Below, piece by piece: positions 8,070 through 15,729 of a stretch of DNA of 64,000 nt (within the stretch, counting starts at the first letter, position 1; each line of letters opens with the position of its first letter). The DNA lies in assembly GCF_015291745.1 (NCBI RefSeq), contig NZ_CP030059.1, positions 5,049,501 to 5,113,500 on the forward strand, written 5' to 3'. Under the pieces are notes generated by a model. That model was not told the origin of the DNA, ran no database searches, and worked only from the letters and a program-made list of their open reading frames with translations. The translations under genes were made by a program, and so were the position numbers. This DNA is from Bradyrhizobium sp. CCBAU 53351. GTDB lineage: Bacteria > Pseudomonadota > Alphaproteobacteria > Rhizobiales > Xanthobacteraceae.

Positions 8070-8420
8070 ATGCCGTTGCCGAAGCTGAAGGAGATTGAAG
8101 GCTCCGCCGAACTCGAGCAGATGATCGAGAAGGCGCGCGAGGCCAGCGACATGCTCAAGGCGCTGTCGCATGAATCCCGCTTGCTGCTGCTTTGCATCCT
8201 CGCCGAGGGCGAGAAGTCCGTGACCGAGCTCGAGCAATTCCTCGGCGAGCGGCAATCGACGGTATCCCAGCAGCTCGCGCGGCTGAGGCTCGACCGTCTG
8301 GTCACCACGCGCCGCGACGGCAAGACCATCTACTACAGCCTCGCCAGCGAGGACGTCCGCAAGATCCTGACCGCCGTCTACGACGTATTCTGCGAGCCGG
8401 TGCGCCGGCGGCGCAGGTAA
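8070..8420 (+). CDS. soxR: SoxR, ArsR-family persulfide-sensing repressor (SqrR/BigR type)
   Basis: 116 residues with one winged-helix domain; the recognition region is ELEQFLGERQSTVSQQLARL and the wing is RRDGKTIYYSL. Two cysteines, C42 (LLLLCIL) and C108 (DVFCEPV), fall at the positions of the redox pair that forms a polysulfide bridge in BigR (C42/C108) and SqrR (C41/C107). The protein is therefore expected to release DNA when sulfane sulfur accumulates. Its likely targets are the three operator-like elements between soxX/soxW, soxW/6111 and soxV/soxS. AGAGGAAC precedes the ATG. Confidence 0.9.
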   Translation: MPLPKLKEIEGSAELEQMIEKAREASDMLKALSHESRLLLLCILAEGEKSVTELEQFLGERQSTVSQQLARLRLDRLVTTRRDGKTIYYSLASEDVRKILTAVYDVFCEPVRRRRR

Positions 8421-8491
8421 TTGTCCGCTCTGGATTTCCACAACCCTCCGGCACAAACTGCCGGAAGGAAGAATGAACATCCCCGGGAGGA

Positions 8492-9571
8492 ATGCTGAAC
8501 CCCTCGACCATAGCGTTCGCATGCGGGCTTGCGGCCGGCGCCATGCTCGGTGTCGCGGGTCGCGCGGGACGATTTTGCACACTGGCGATGCTCGAGGATG
8601 CGTTCTTCGGAGCGGATCTGCGCCGGCTGAAATCCTTTGCGCTGGCTGCGGCCGTGGCGCTGCTTGCGACCCAGGCGCTCGCCGAGTTCGGCATCGTCGA
8701 TCTGTCGCGGTCGATCTACCTGACGCCGTCGATCGGACTTGGCGGTGCGATTCTGGGCGGGCTGACGTTCGGCATCGGCATGGCGCTGGTCGGCACCTGC
8801 GGCTTCGGCACGTTGGTCCGTGTCGGCGGCGGAGACCTCAGGGCCATCGTGGTCTTTCTCGTGCTCGGCCTCTCGGCGCTCGCGACCATGCGCGGGATCA
8901 CGGGCATGCTACGCGTGACGCTGATCGAACCGTTGTCGCTGCGGCTCTCCGAGGGCAATAACCAGACGCTGACCTCGCTGCTGGGTGCGGGAGGTGGGTT
9001 GCGCGCGCTCCTCGTCGTGTCGATCGCCGCGGCGCTTGCCGTCTGGGCGCTCGCGGACGGCAGGCTGGTCCGATCGCCCAGGCTGCTGGCCTCCGGCCTT
9101 GCCGTCGGCGGCGCGGTCGCATTCGGCTGGTTCGCGACCGGATGGCTCGCCGATGACGAATTCGATCCCGCCCGCGTCTCGTCGCTCAGTTTCGTCGCAC
9201 CGCTCGGCGACAGCATCCTCTACATCGCGACCTTCTCCGGGGCGCGGCTGAATTTTGGCATCGGCTCCGTCGCCGGCGTCGTGGCCGGCTCGTTCGCCGC
9301 AGCGATGCTCGCGCGCGGCTTCCGTTGGGAGGCCTGCGACGACGCGCGCGAACTGAAGCGTCACATGACCGGAGCGCTGCTGATGGGCATCGGGGGCGTC
9401 ATGTCGATGGGGTGCACGATCGGCCAGGGATTGACGGCGTTCTCGACGCTCGCCGTCTCGGCACCGATCACCCTGCTGGCGATTGCCTGCGGAGCCCGGC
9501 TCGGGCTCGAGTTCACGATGACCGGCGAGTGGTGGCCGGCGCTGCGCAGGCTGTTCGGCGCCTCGACGTAG
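8492..9571 (+). CDS. soxT: SoxT, YeeE/YedE-type thiosulfate permease
   Basis: 359 residues, about nine membrane helices. The three cysteine motifs of the TsuA/YeeE family are present: GRFCTLAM (C29), GTCGFGTL (C103) and SMGCTIGQG (C308). In characterised members these cysteines relay thiosulfate through the membrane. A SoxT next to soxR is common, and in some organisms it also affects signalling to the repressor. It lies 71 bp after soxR in the same direction. GGGAGGA sits unusually close to the ATG, so the start could be slightly off. Confidence 0.9.
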   Translation: MLNPSTIAFACGLAAGAMLGVAGRAGRFCTLAMLEDAFFGADLRRLKSFALAAAVALLATQALAEFGIVDLSRSIYLTPSIGLGGAILGGLTFGIGMALVGTCGFGTLVRVGGGDLRAIVVFLVLGLSALATMRGITGMLRVTLIEPLSLRLSEGNNQTLTSLLGAGGGLRALLVVSIAAALAVWALADGRLVRSPRLLASGLAVGGAVAFGWFATGWLADDEFDPARVSSLSFVAPLGDSILYIATFSGARLNFGIGSVAGVVAGSFAAAMLARGFRWEACDDARELKRHMTGALLMGIGGVMSMGCTIGQGLTAFSTLAVSAPITLLAIACGARLGLEFTMTGEWWPALRRLFGAST

Positions 9572-9710
9572 CCAAAACGCCCGCGATCCTCGCGAATCGC
9601 AAACCGCGTTGAAAATCCCAAAACTGTCCTGAATAGCGATCTGCCTTACCCCTGAGGTAATCGAATTGGCCCCTGGGCCGGCGCATCTTCTGTTGCAACA
9701 GGAGATGACC

Positions 9711-9941
9711 ATGATCGCGCTGCTGCTCTACCGGACCGTCGCAGACCACCTTGTTCCCTGGGCCGTGACGTTCGCGACCCGCATGCTGGCGCGCAGCCTC
9801 AACATGCCCGAGCCGCTGGTGCATTCGACCGGCGATTATGTGGTCGCACAGGTCATCGCCTTCGAGCACGGCGTCGGCAAGAGCCTCTGTCCGTTTCGCC
9901 TCGCCCGCCTGCTCCGCGCCCGCTGGCGCGGATGGCGCTGA
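9711..9941 (+). CDS. Small hypothetical protein (76 residues)
   Basis: The ATG at 9711 has AGGAG seven bases upstream; an in-frame ATG at 9705 is too close to it. The product has a short hydrophobic N-terminus, a middle containing AFEHGVGKSLCPF, and an arginine-rich end (RLLRARWRGWR). I do not recognise the family. It is followed 36 bp later by a small membrane-protein gene in the same direction. Confidence 0.5.
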   Translation: MIALLLYRTVADHLVPWAVTFATRMLARSLNMPEPLVHSTGDYVVAQVIAFEHGVGKSLCPFRLARLLRARWRGWR

Positions 9942-9977
9942 GTTTCACCCCGAGCCCCCCAAGCAAGGAGACCTACG

Positions 9978-10376
9978 ATGATCGACGCTTCCACCTTCCT
10001 GCGCCGCGCCCTGCTCGCAGATAGCATCTTCAGCGGCGTCGCCGCGCTCGGCTTCAGCTTCGGCGCGAGCGCGTTCGCAACTCTATTCAACCTGCCGGAA
10101 GCGCTGCTGCGCGAGACCGGCCTGTTCCTGATTGCCTACGCCGCGCTGGTCGGCTGGCTGGCCTCGCGCGCCTCGGTGGCGAAGGCGCTCGTGCTGCTGG
10201 TCGTGGTCGGCAATGCGGCCTGGACCGTCGGCAGCATTGCGCTACTGCTCTCAGGCGCGGTGTCGCCGAATCTCACCGGCGAACTCATGGTCGTCGCGCA
10301 GGCGATCGCGACCGGCGTGTTCGCAGAGCTGCAATATGTGGGATTGCGCAGGAGCGAGCGCGCAGCGGCGGCGTGA
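9978..10376 (+). CDS. Small four-helix membrane protein
   Basis: 132 residues with four hydrophobic stretches (about residues 12-35, 44-64, 67-90 and 97-120) and a short charged C-terminus. AAGGAG lies nine bases before the ATG. It is probably an inner-membrane protein of unknown function. It could form a short transcript with the 76-residue gene upstream. No catalytic motif is visible. Confidence 0.75.
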   Translation: MIDASTFLRRALLADSIFSGVAALGFSFGASAFATLFNLPEALLRETGLFLIAYAALVGWLASRASVAKALVLLVVVGNAAWTVGSIALLLSGAVSPNLTGELMVVAQAIATGVFAELQYVGLRRSERAAAA

Positions 10377-10383
10377 GGCCTTT

Positions 10384-10454
10384 CGTGTCCCGGACGCGCT
10401 GCAAGGCTTTCGGCGTTGCGGCGCGTCGCCAAGGGGCGCTGCGTCCGGGGCACG
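10384..10454. repeat. Palindromic repeat, CCCGGACGC family, copy 1
   Basis: CGTGTCCCGGACGC (10384-10397) pairs with GCGTCCGGGGCACG (10441-10454), one mismatch, around a GC-rich loop. It fills the gap between two convergent genes. A second copy with the same ends lies at 17638-17751. Confidence 0.75.
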
Positions 10455-10464
10455 AGAGCAGAGG

Positions 10465-11046
10465 CTACGCCCGCACGCGACCGTTCGCCTTGACCACGGC
10501 ATGACCGTTGAGCTTCTTCTTTTTGGCGGCCTTGCTCTTCGAAGCCTTCGCGAGCAGGTTCTTCGCCACCACTTTCTTCGCCTTGCGCGCCTTCACCTTG
10601 GCGGCTTCCGCCCGTGCCTCGGCGCGCAGCTTCTTGCGCTTCTTCTCGCAGGACTCGCATTTGCAGCCGATCGGCTTCAGATAGGCTTTGAAATAGTCGG
10701 TGCCGTAATCGTAGTTGATCTCATCGCCGGGCTCGATGTTCCTGATGGCGCGGATGAACACCTTGCGCTCGCGCGGGCGGACATCGGATTCCGCATTGGG
10801 CCGGCAGGAATGATTGATGTAGCGGGCGAGATTCTTGCGCACCGAGCCGTCGATGGTCCAGCGGCCGTTGAGCTCGAACAGGTATTTGTTCTCGATGTCG
10901 TCCTGCTCGGGAATCCGCGAATCCAGGATCGGTCCGAAATAGCGGATGATCCGGGTACCCTTCTTGATTGGCTTGGTGGCGAAGAGGCCGAGCCCGGTTT
11001 TGGAACGGCCGACGCGATAGGATTTGCTGGAAGCGATGGCTGGCAT
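10465..11046 (-). CDS. SET-domain protein lysine methyltransferase
   Basis: 193 residues. A complete SET domain occupies about residues 8-125: the SAM-binding GLGLFA, the NHSCRPN motif that closes the active-site knot, and EINYDYG with the catalytic tyrosine. A post-SET zinc cluster, CKCESC, follows. The last 60 residues are very rich in lysine and alanine, resembling a DNA-binding histone tail. The SET family transfers methyl groups from SAM to protein lysine. I start at the ATG at 11046; a TTG two codons upstream is also possible. It faces a secreted-protein gene and then a lysine-rich H1-like gene. Confidence 0.9.
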   Translation of the reverse strand: MPAIASSKSYRVGRSKTGLGLFATKPIKKGTRIIRYFGPILDSRIPEQDDIENKYLFELNGRWTIDGSVRKNLARYINHSCRPNAESDVRPRERKVFIRAIRNIEPGDEINYDYGTDYFKAYLKPIGCKCESCEKKRKKLRAEARAEAAKVKARKAKKVVAKNLLAKASKSKAAKKKKLNGHAVVKANGRVRA

Positions 11047-11207
11047 GATCAAGAGAAATGAGGACGCGAACGAGGCACGATGCCTCAGGCGAAGCCGCTC
11101 TTCTAGAACGATTCCGCGCCGCTGTCAGGCCTATCCCATCCCTGTTTGAACCTTGCCCACAATGAAGACGTCTGATGGTACGGAGTTCCCGCAGCGTCAA
11201 AGCCCTC

Positions 11208-11816
11208 ATGATGAACCTTATCACCCGCATTGGCCTCGCCGCCCTGATCAGTTGCATCGGCTTGAACAGTGCAGACGCCCAATCCGTGGGCAGCACCTAC
11301 ACCTCGACAGCGCCAAAGAACTGCCGCTCCATCGGCAAGCCCAGCGAGCTCGACGGCAGCACGACGCGCCTCTGTCCGGGCAAGAACGGCTTCCTGGTGC
11401 TGATTGCCGAGGACGATCTCCGCGAAATCGTCTCGGTCGGCCGCAATCGCAAGCAAGCGGCCGAGGAACCTGCCGCCAAGGTCTGGTTCGCCCCGTTCAA
11501 TTCGTCGGAGACCACGATCGAGTGGCGCGCAATGGGCGCAAAGCCGTTTGCGATCATCCAGCGCTGGCACATCGCCGACAACACGGATCCCGACAAGCAG
11601 GGGCGGCCCAACACCAAGGCCATGCTGGTCGTGACCCGGCTGCCGCCGGGCCCGGTCTGCCACGTCGCCTATGTCGATGCGATCGCCAACCCCACCGCCA
11701 ACGAGCTGGCGCGCAAGGCCGCGGACGATTTCGCCCGCAGCTTCACTTGCGGCAAGGACGAGGTGAAGATCATCGGCACGCGCGGCCGCGCGGTCGAGCT
11801 TGCGACGATGCGCTAG
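11208..11816 (+). CDS. Secreted hypothetical protein
   Basis: About 202 residues with a signal peptide ending near ADAQ, then a mature domain with four cysteines (KNCRS, TRLCPG, GPVCHVAY and FTCGKDE) likely forming two periplasmic disulfides. I do not recognise the family. Two adjacent ATGs (11208, 11211) are possible. The 3' end overlaps the convergent lysine-rich gene by 4 bp, so it separates the SET gene from that gene. Confidence 0.75.
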   Translation: MMNLITRIGLAALISCIGLNSADAQSVGSTYTSTAPKNCRSIGKPSELDGSTTRLCPGKNGFLVLIAEDDLREIVSVGRNRKQAAEEPAAKVWFAPFNSSETTIEWRAMGAKPFAIIQRWHIADNTDPDKQGRPNTKAMLVVTRLPPGPVCHVAYVDAIANPTANELARKAADDFARSFTCGKDEVKIIGTRGRAVELATMR

Positions 11817-12448
11817 GCTCTCACCTTGGCGCGCCGATAGCGCGCCAGCAGCCGCTCGCCCTTCGCGGCAATGCGCCGTGCCGCCGCCACCGTCTTCGGA
11901 ACCGGCTCGCCCCAGGCATGGGCCGACAGCGCGTGCCGGGTCGGCTGCCCCTTCCCATCGACCAACGGCGGCAGTTTCGCGCGGCCATAGAAGCGAACGG
12001 CCCAGCTGCCTTTGCGTCGCATCTCCTGCGGCGTCATCTCTGATTCTGGCTTGGTGACGCCCGGCCGCAAATGAGCGCCCTGCTTGCGGGCGAACGCCTT
12101 GCGGCCCGCCGCGGTCAGACCGCCGCGCGGATCCTTTTCGCGCGCGGATGCGCGGTGCTTCCGGGACTTGGCCTTCTTCGCGTTGCGCTTGCGGGTCTTC
12201 TTCGCGGATGTCGTCGACTTTGCCTTTGACGCCTTCGACTTTGAAGTTTTCTTCGAGCTCTTCTTCTTGGAGGACTTCTTCTTTGCTGCCATGCGCATGT
12301 TGTCCACGAGGTTGGGATAGCGGCGGCCGGCGCGGTGGGCGCGCGCTTTCGCCGCTGATTTCTGCGCGGGACTGAGATGCTTGGAGGACTTGCCGGCCCG
12401 CTTGCGGGGATTTGAGCGTTCCCAGGGAGCGCGCGTTGATTTTGCCAT
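11813..12448 (-). CDS. Lysine-rich histone-H1-like protein with DUF6321-like C-terminus
   Basis: 211 residues. Residues 1-100 are dominated by lysine, serine, alanine and arginine, including runs such as AAKKKSSKKKSSKK, the composition of histone H1 tails. The C-terminal half contains DPRGGLTAAGRKAFARKQ and a later SEMTPQEMRRKGSWAVRFYG. This pattern recurs in rhizobial proteins I associate with DUF6321. It is probably a nucleoid or nucleic-acid-binding protein; the family has no defined function that I know of. Its neighbour 770 bp downstream is a SET methyltransferase, whose natural substrates are lysine-rich tails. Confidence 0.8.
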   Translation of the reverse strand: MAKSTRAPWERSNPRKRAGKSSKHLSPAQKSAAKARAHRAGRRYPNLVDNMRMAAKKKSSKKKSSKKTSKSKASKAKSTTSAKKTRKRNAKKAKSRKHRASAREKDPRGGLTAAGRKAFARKQGAHLRPGVTKPESEMTPQEMRRKGSWAVRFYGRAKLPPLVDGKGQPTRHALSAHAWGEPVPKTVAAARRIAAKGERLLARYRRAKVRA

Positions 12449-12496
12449 GCGGCGTCAACGCGCGACCACCGCAAGAGTTGCGCTCGCTCTTGATGA

Positions 12497-13228
12497 TCAG
12501 GAGCCGAGCGGCTTCACGGCGATCGGCGCGGTCAGCATCGCCTCGAGCAGGCGTTCGGCCGTCGTTCCCTCGGGCAGCCGCTCCAGGATATCCTTGAGGC
12601 GCCCATCGAGCAGCAGCGTGGTGAAGCCGTGCACCATCGACCAGGCGCGCGCGATCGCGGCGCCCTGGTTCAGCGTCAGCGCATCCTCGCTGATCTGCTC
12701 CTGCCGCATCGCGCCGATGGCATTCGCCAGGCCGGCAAACGAGGCTTCAGCCGCCTCGTGCAGCGAGGGTCTGGAATAATCCAGCCGCTCGGTGCGAAAC
12801 ATGATGCCGTACATGCCGGGATGAGCCTGCGCATAGGCGACATAGGCTTTCGGCCGCGCCAGGGCGCGTTCGAGCGGCGTGCTGGCAGCGTCAGAGGACG
12901 AGGCCATCGCGGCATTGAACTGACGGAAACCGACGGCCGCGAGTTCGCTGAGCAGGCCAGTGAGATCGCCGAAATGATGGGTGGGCGCGGCGTGCGAAAC
13001 GCCCGCCTCGCGTGCCACCGCACGCAATGTGAGGCCCGCGAGCCCGTCGCGTTCCAACACCCGTTCGGCGGCCTGGAGCAGCGCATCGCGTAGGGCGCCG
13101 TGATGATACGGCGTCTCGGCCTTCGCGCTCGCCGTGCGGCGCGAGGTGCGCGATGCCGCGGTCGACGTCGTTCTTTTGGGGGCGCGCGAGCTTCGCGCGG
13201 TTTCGCTCTTGGTGTCGGTCTTCGTCAT
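12497..13228 (-). CDS. TetR-family regulator
   Basis: 243 residues. After a basic, serine-rich leader of about 38 residues comes a TetR DNA-binding domain (HHGALRDALLQAAERVL, then LRAVAREAGVSHAAPTHHFG) and a helical ligand-binding domain typical of the WHG-type TetR C-terminus. It is divergent from the carotenoid oxygenase gene. The shared region holds a 19-bp palindrome that recurs before 15142, so I infer that this protein binds both. The extended basic leader is longer than usual and may reflect an alternative start. Confidence 0.9.
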   Translation of the reverse strand: MTKTDTKSETARSSRAPKRTTSTAASRTSRRTASAKAETPYHHGALRDALLQAAERVLERDGLAGLTLRAVAREAGVSHAAPTHHFGDLTGLLSELAAVGFRQFNAAMASSSDAASTPLERALARPKAYVAYAQAHPGMYGIMFRTERLDYSRPSLHEAAEASFAGLANAIGAMRQEQISEDALTLNQGAAIARAWSMVHGFTTLLLDGRLKDILERLPEGTTAERLLEAMLTAPIAVKPLGS

Positions 13229-13250
13229 TTACAAGCTATATGACGCAATA

Positions 13251-13319
13251 TTGACAGTGTAAAGATTTCACTTGACCGGAATGGCAAGTGGCGCTATCTG
13301 ATCTTTACGCTGTAAAGAT
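13251..13319. promoter_or_regulatory. Promoter and TetR-type operator before the carotenoid oxygenase
   Basis: A 19-bp inverted repeat ATCTTTAC-N3-GTAAAGAT lies at 13301-13319. A single half-site GTAAAGAT lies at 13259-13266. TTGACC (13272-13277), a 17-bp spacer and TATCTG (13295-13300) form a promoter whose -10 abuts the palindrome. The same order and spacing are found at 15063-15122. Confidence 0.75.
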
Positions 13320-13333
13320 AGGGAGGATATGCC

Positions 13334-14731
13334 GTGCAGCACGACGCCATCGCCGAGCGCCGCAACAATATCGCGCCGATCCCGTTCGAAGCGGACGCAC
13401 CATTCTTGCCGGTCATCGGCGAATTGCCGCGCGATCTGAACGGGGTGCTCTATCGCAACGGTCCCAATCCGCAGTTCTCTTCGCCGGGCGCGCATTGGTT
13501 CGTCGGCGACGGGATGCTGCACGCCTTCCACCTCGAGAACGGCCGCGCCAGCTACCGCAACCGCTGGGTCCGCACGCCGAAATGGCTTGCCGAGCACGAT
13601 GCCGGCCGCGCTTTGTTCGGCGGCTTCGGCCGCAAGCTGCCCGATGCCCCGGCGGATCTCACCGACGGCGGCGTCGCCAACACCAACATCGTCTTCCATG
13701 CCGGCAAGCTGCTGGCGCTGGAAGAGGCGCATCTGCCGACCGAGATCGAGCCGGGCACGCTGGCGACGCGCGGCTATCACAATTATCAGGGCCGTGTCGC
13801 CGGCAGCTTCACCGCGCATCCGAAGATCGACCCCGTCACCGGCGAGCTCGTGTTCTTCGGCTACAACGCCGCGGGTCCGTTGACGCCCGCCCTCTCCTAC
13901 GGCTCGATCGATGCCTCCGGCAAGGCGACGCGCTTCGAACGGTTCGAGGCGCCCTATGCCAGCATGGTGCACGACTTCATCGTCACCGCGAACCATGTGC
14001 TGTTTCCGATCCTGCCGATCACCGGCAGCATGGAGCGCGCCATGAGCGGACGGCCGCCCTACGCCTGGGAGCCGGACAAGGGCGCCTATGTCGGGGTGAT
14101 GAAGCGGAACGGCACGGCCAAGGACATCGTCTGGTTCCGCGGTGAAGCCTGCTACGTCTTCCACGTCATGAATGCGTGGGAGGACGACAACCGCATTGTC
14201 GCCGACGTCATGCAGTTCGAGGAAGCGCCGCTGTTTCCGCATCCCGACGGACGGCCGACCGATCCGGAGAAGTCGCGCGCCCGACACTGCCGCTGGACCT
14301 TCGACCTCTCGGGCAATACCGATCGCTTCCAGCAGACCTATCTCGACGATCTCACCGGCGAATTCCCGCGCATCGACGACCGCCGCGCCGGGCTGAAGAA
14401 TCGTCACGGCTGGTACGCCTGCGCCAATCCGAAACTGCCGATGTTCGGCGCCCTCGCCGGCGTCGTCCATGTCGACGACAACGGCAGGCGGCTCGGCCAT
14501 TATCTGCTGCCCGCCGGCGACACCATCTCCGAGCCTGTGTTCGTCGAGCGCTCGAAGGATGCGAGCGAGGGCGATGGCTGGCTGCTCGCGGTGGTCTGGC
14601 GCGCGCGCGAGAACCGCAGCGACCTCGCGGTGTTCAACGCCACCGATGTCGAAGCGGGCCCCGTCGCGCTGGTGCAGCTCGGCCATCGCGTGCCCGACGG
14701 GTTTCACGGCAATTGGGTGGGCGCGCAGTAA
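13334..14731 (+). CDS. Carotenoid oxygenase (RPE65/lignostilbene dioxygenase family)
   Basis: 465 residues, matching the family. The early motif LPRDLNGVLYRNGPNPQF is diagnostic. Candidate iron-binding histidines lie in TAHPKID, MVHDFIV, YVFHVMNAWED and the C-terminal GFHGNWV. These enzymes cleave double bonds of carotenoids, apocarotenoids or stilbenes with a non-heme iron in the cytoplasm; the substrate cannot be told from sequence. GTG start, with GGGAGGA about seven bases upstream. It is followed by small membrane-protein genes. Confidence 0.92.
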   Translation: MQHDAIAERRNNIAPIPFEADAPFLPVIGELPRDLNGVLYRNGPNPQFSSPGAHWFVGDGMLHAFHLENGRASYRNRWVRTPKWLAEHDAGRALFGGFGRKLPDAPADLTDGGVANTNIVFHAGKLLALEEAHLPTEIEPGTLATRGYHNYQGRVAGSFTAHPKIDPVTGELVFFGYNAAGPLTPALSYGSIDASGKATRFERFEAPYASMVHDFIVTANHVLFPILPITGSMERAMSGRPPYAWEPDKGAYVGVMKRNGTAKDIVWFRGEACYVFHVMNAWEDDNRIVADVMQFEEAPLFPHPDGRPTDPEKSRARHCRWTFDLSGNTDRFQQTYLDDLTGEFPRIDDRRAGLKNRHGWYACANPKLPMFGALAGVVHVDDNGRRLGHYLLPAGDTISEPVFVERSKDASEGDGWLLAVVWRARENRSDLAVFNATDVEAGPVALVQLGHRVPDGFHGNWVGAQ

Positions 14732-14802
14732 CGCCCGTCATGCCGCGGCGCGCCATTTGGCGCGCCCGGAGCCACAGCACAGTCGTGTTACGAAGAGGTC
14801 GT

Positions 14803-15066
14803 ATGCAGATGCCCTCAATCACCGCAGACTTCCTCGCCGTCCTCGCCCTGATCTGCGCCGCGCTCGCACTCGAGGTGGCCCATCTGCGGCGGAGCGGCCA
14901 GGTCATTTTCAATGGCGGCATCCTGCTCGCCCTCGGCCTCGCGATCATCTGCGCGCTGCCTCTCTTGTCGGGGCTGCCCTGGGCGGAATTGGCTGACGAG
15001 GCATTCGACCAAGCCATTGCAACGCTTCAGCTTTTGCACATCGCCTACGTCATTTTGACACTGTAA
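14803..15066 (+). CDS. Small membrane protein (87 residues)
   Basis: The ATG at 14803 follows AAGAGG. The product has two hydrophobic segments (about residues 7-24 and 35-55) and an amphipathic end. Unrecognised family. It lies 71 bp after the carotenoid oxygenase gene and is probably co-transcribed. Its stop codon overlaps the GTAAAGAT half-site of the next promoter, so the next control region starts exactly at the gene end. Confidence 0.55.
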   Translation: MQMPSITADFLAVLALICAALALEVAHLRRSGQVIFNGGILLALGLAIICALPLLSGLPWAELADEAFDQAIATLQLLHIAYVILTL

Positions 15067-15122
15067 AGATTTTGCTTGACCCCGCTCCACGCCTGAATTA
15101 TTTATCTTTACATCGTAAAGAT
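15063..15122 (+). promoter_or_regulatory. Second promoter/operator of the TetR-type set
   Basis: A GTAAAGAT half-site (15063-15070) is followed by TTGACC (15076-15081), a 17-bp spacer and TATTTA (15099-15104). Then comes the palindrome ATCTTTAC-N3-GTAAAGAT (15104-15122). Only the palindrome's three central bases differ from the copy at 13301-13319. The following gene starts at 15142. Confidence 0.75.
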
Positions 15123-15141
15123 CGGCCTTACCGAGGTGGCC

Positions 15142-15717
15142 ATGGCGATTTTCCTGATTCTCGCGCCCTACGGCGCCTACACGTTCCTGATGCTGGTGAC
15201 CTCGGCCACGGTGAGCGTGTTCGCGGCCTCCGCGATCTGCCTCACCACCGTCGCGATCGATGTGGCACGCGGCCGCTCGGTGAAGACCCTGGCCGCAGGG
15301 TCGGCGGTCGTATTCGCCGCCATCGGGCTCTATCTCGCGCTGCTCGATCCGCAGCTCGGCACGCTCGGCGTCAAGCTGTCGGTTGATATCGGCATCTTCA
15401 TCATCTCGCTCGGCTCGATGCTGATGCGCCGCCCCTTCACGCTGCAATATGCGCTGGAAGCGGTGCCGGCCGAGACCGCGGCGATGCCCGGCTTTCTCTA
15501 TGCCAATTACGTCATCACCGGCGCCTGGACGGCGGCCGCGCTGTTGATGGCGGCCGCCAATCTGGTGCTGCTCTACGTCCCTGGCCTGCCGCTCTGGTCA
15601 AGCCTTGCCGTCGCCTTCGCCGCCCGCAACAGCGCGATCTACTTCACAAAGTGGTATCCCGAGTATCGCCAGATCAAGTACGGTACGCCCGCCCGCGCAT
15701 TGCCCAACGCCCGCTGA
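15142..15717 (+). CDS. Membrane protein distantly related to IspZ/YciB
   Basis: 191 residues with about five membrane helices. The segment DPQLGTLGVKLSVDIGIFIISLG aligns loosely with the IspZ-like core of the next gene (both have DP, then K-x-S, then an E-x-VP end). I start at ATG 15142 with GAGGT five bases upstream; an in-frame GTG at 15136 lies inside that signal. It has its own operator-bearing promoter, pointing to control with the carotenoid oxygenase. Function unknown. Confidence 0.7.
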   Translation: MAIFLILAPYGAYTFLMLVTSATVSVFAASAICLTTVAIDVARGRSVKTLAAGSAVVFAAIGLYLALLDPQLGTLGVKLSVDIGIFIISLGSMLMRRPFTLQYALEAVPAETAAMPGFLYANYVITGAWTAAALLMAAANLVLLYVPGLPLWSSLAVAFAARNSAIYFTKWYPEYRQIKYGTPARALPNAR

Positions 15718-15729
15718 ACAGGATTGACG

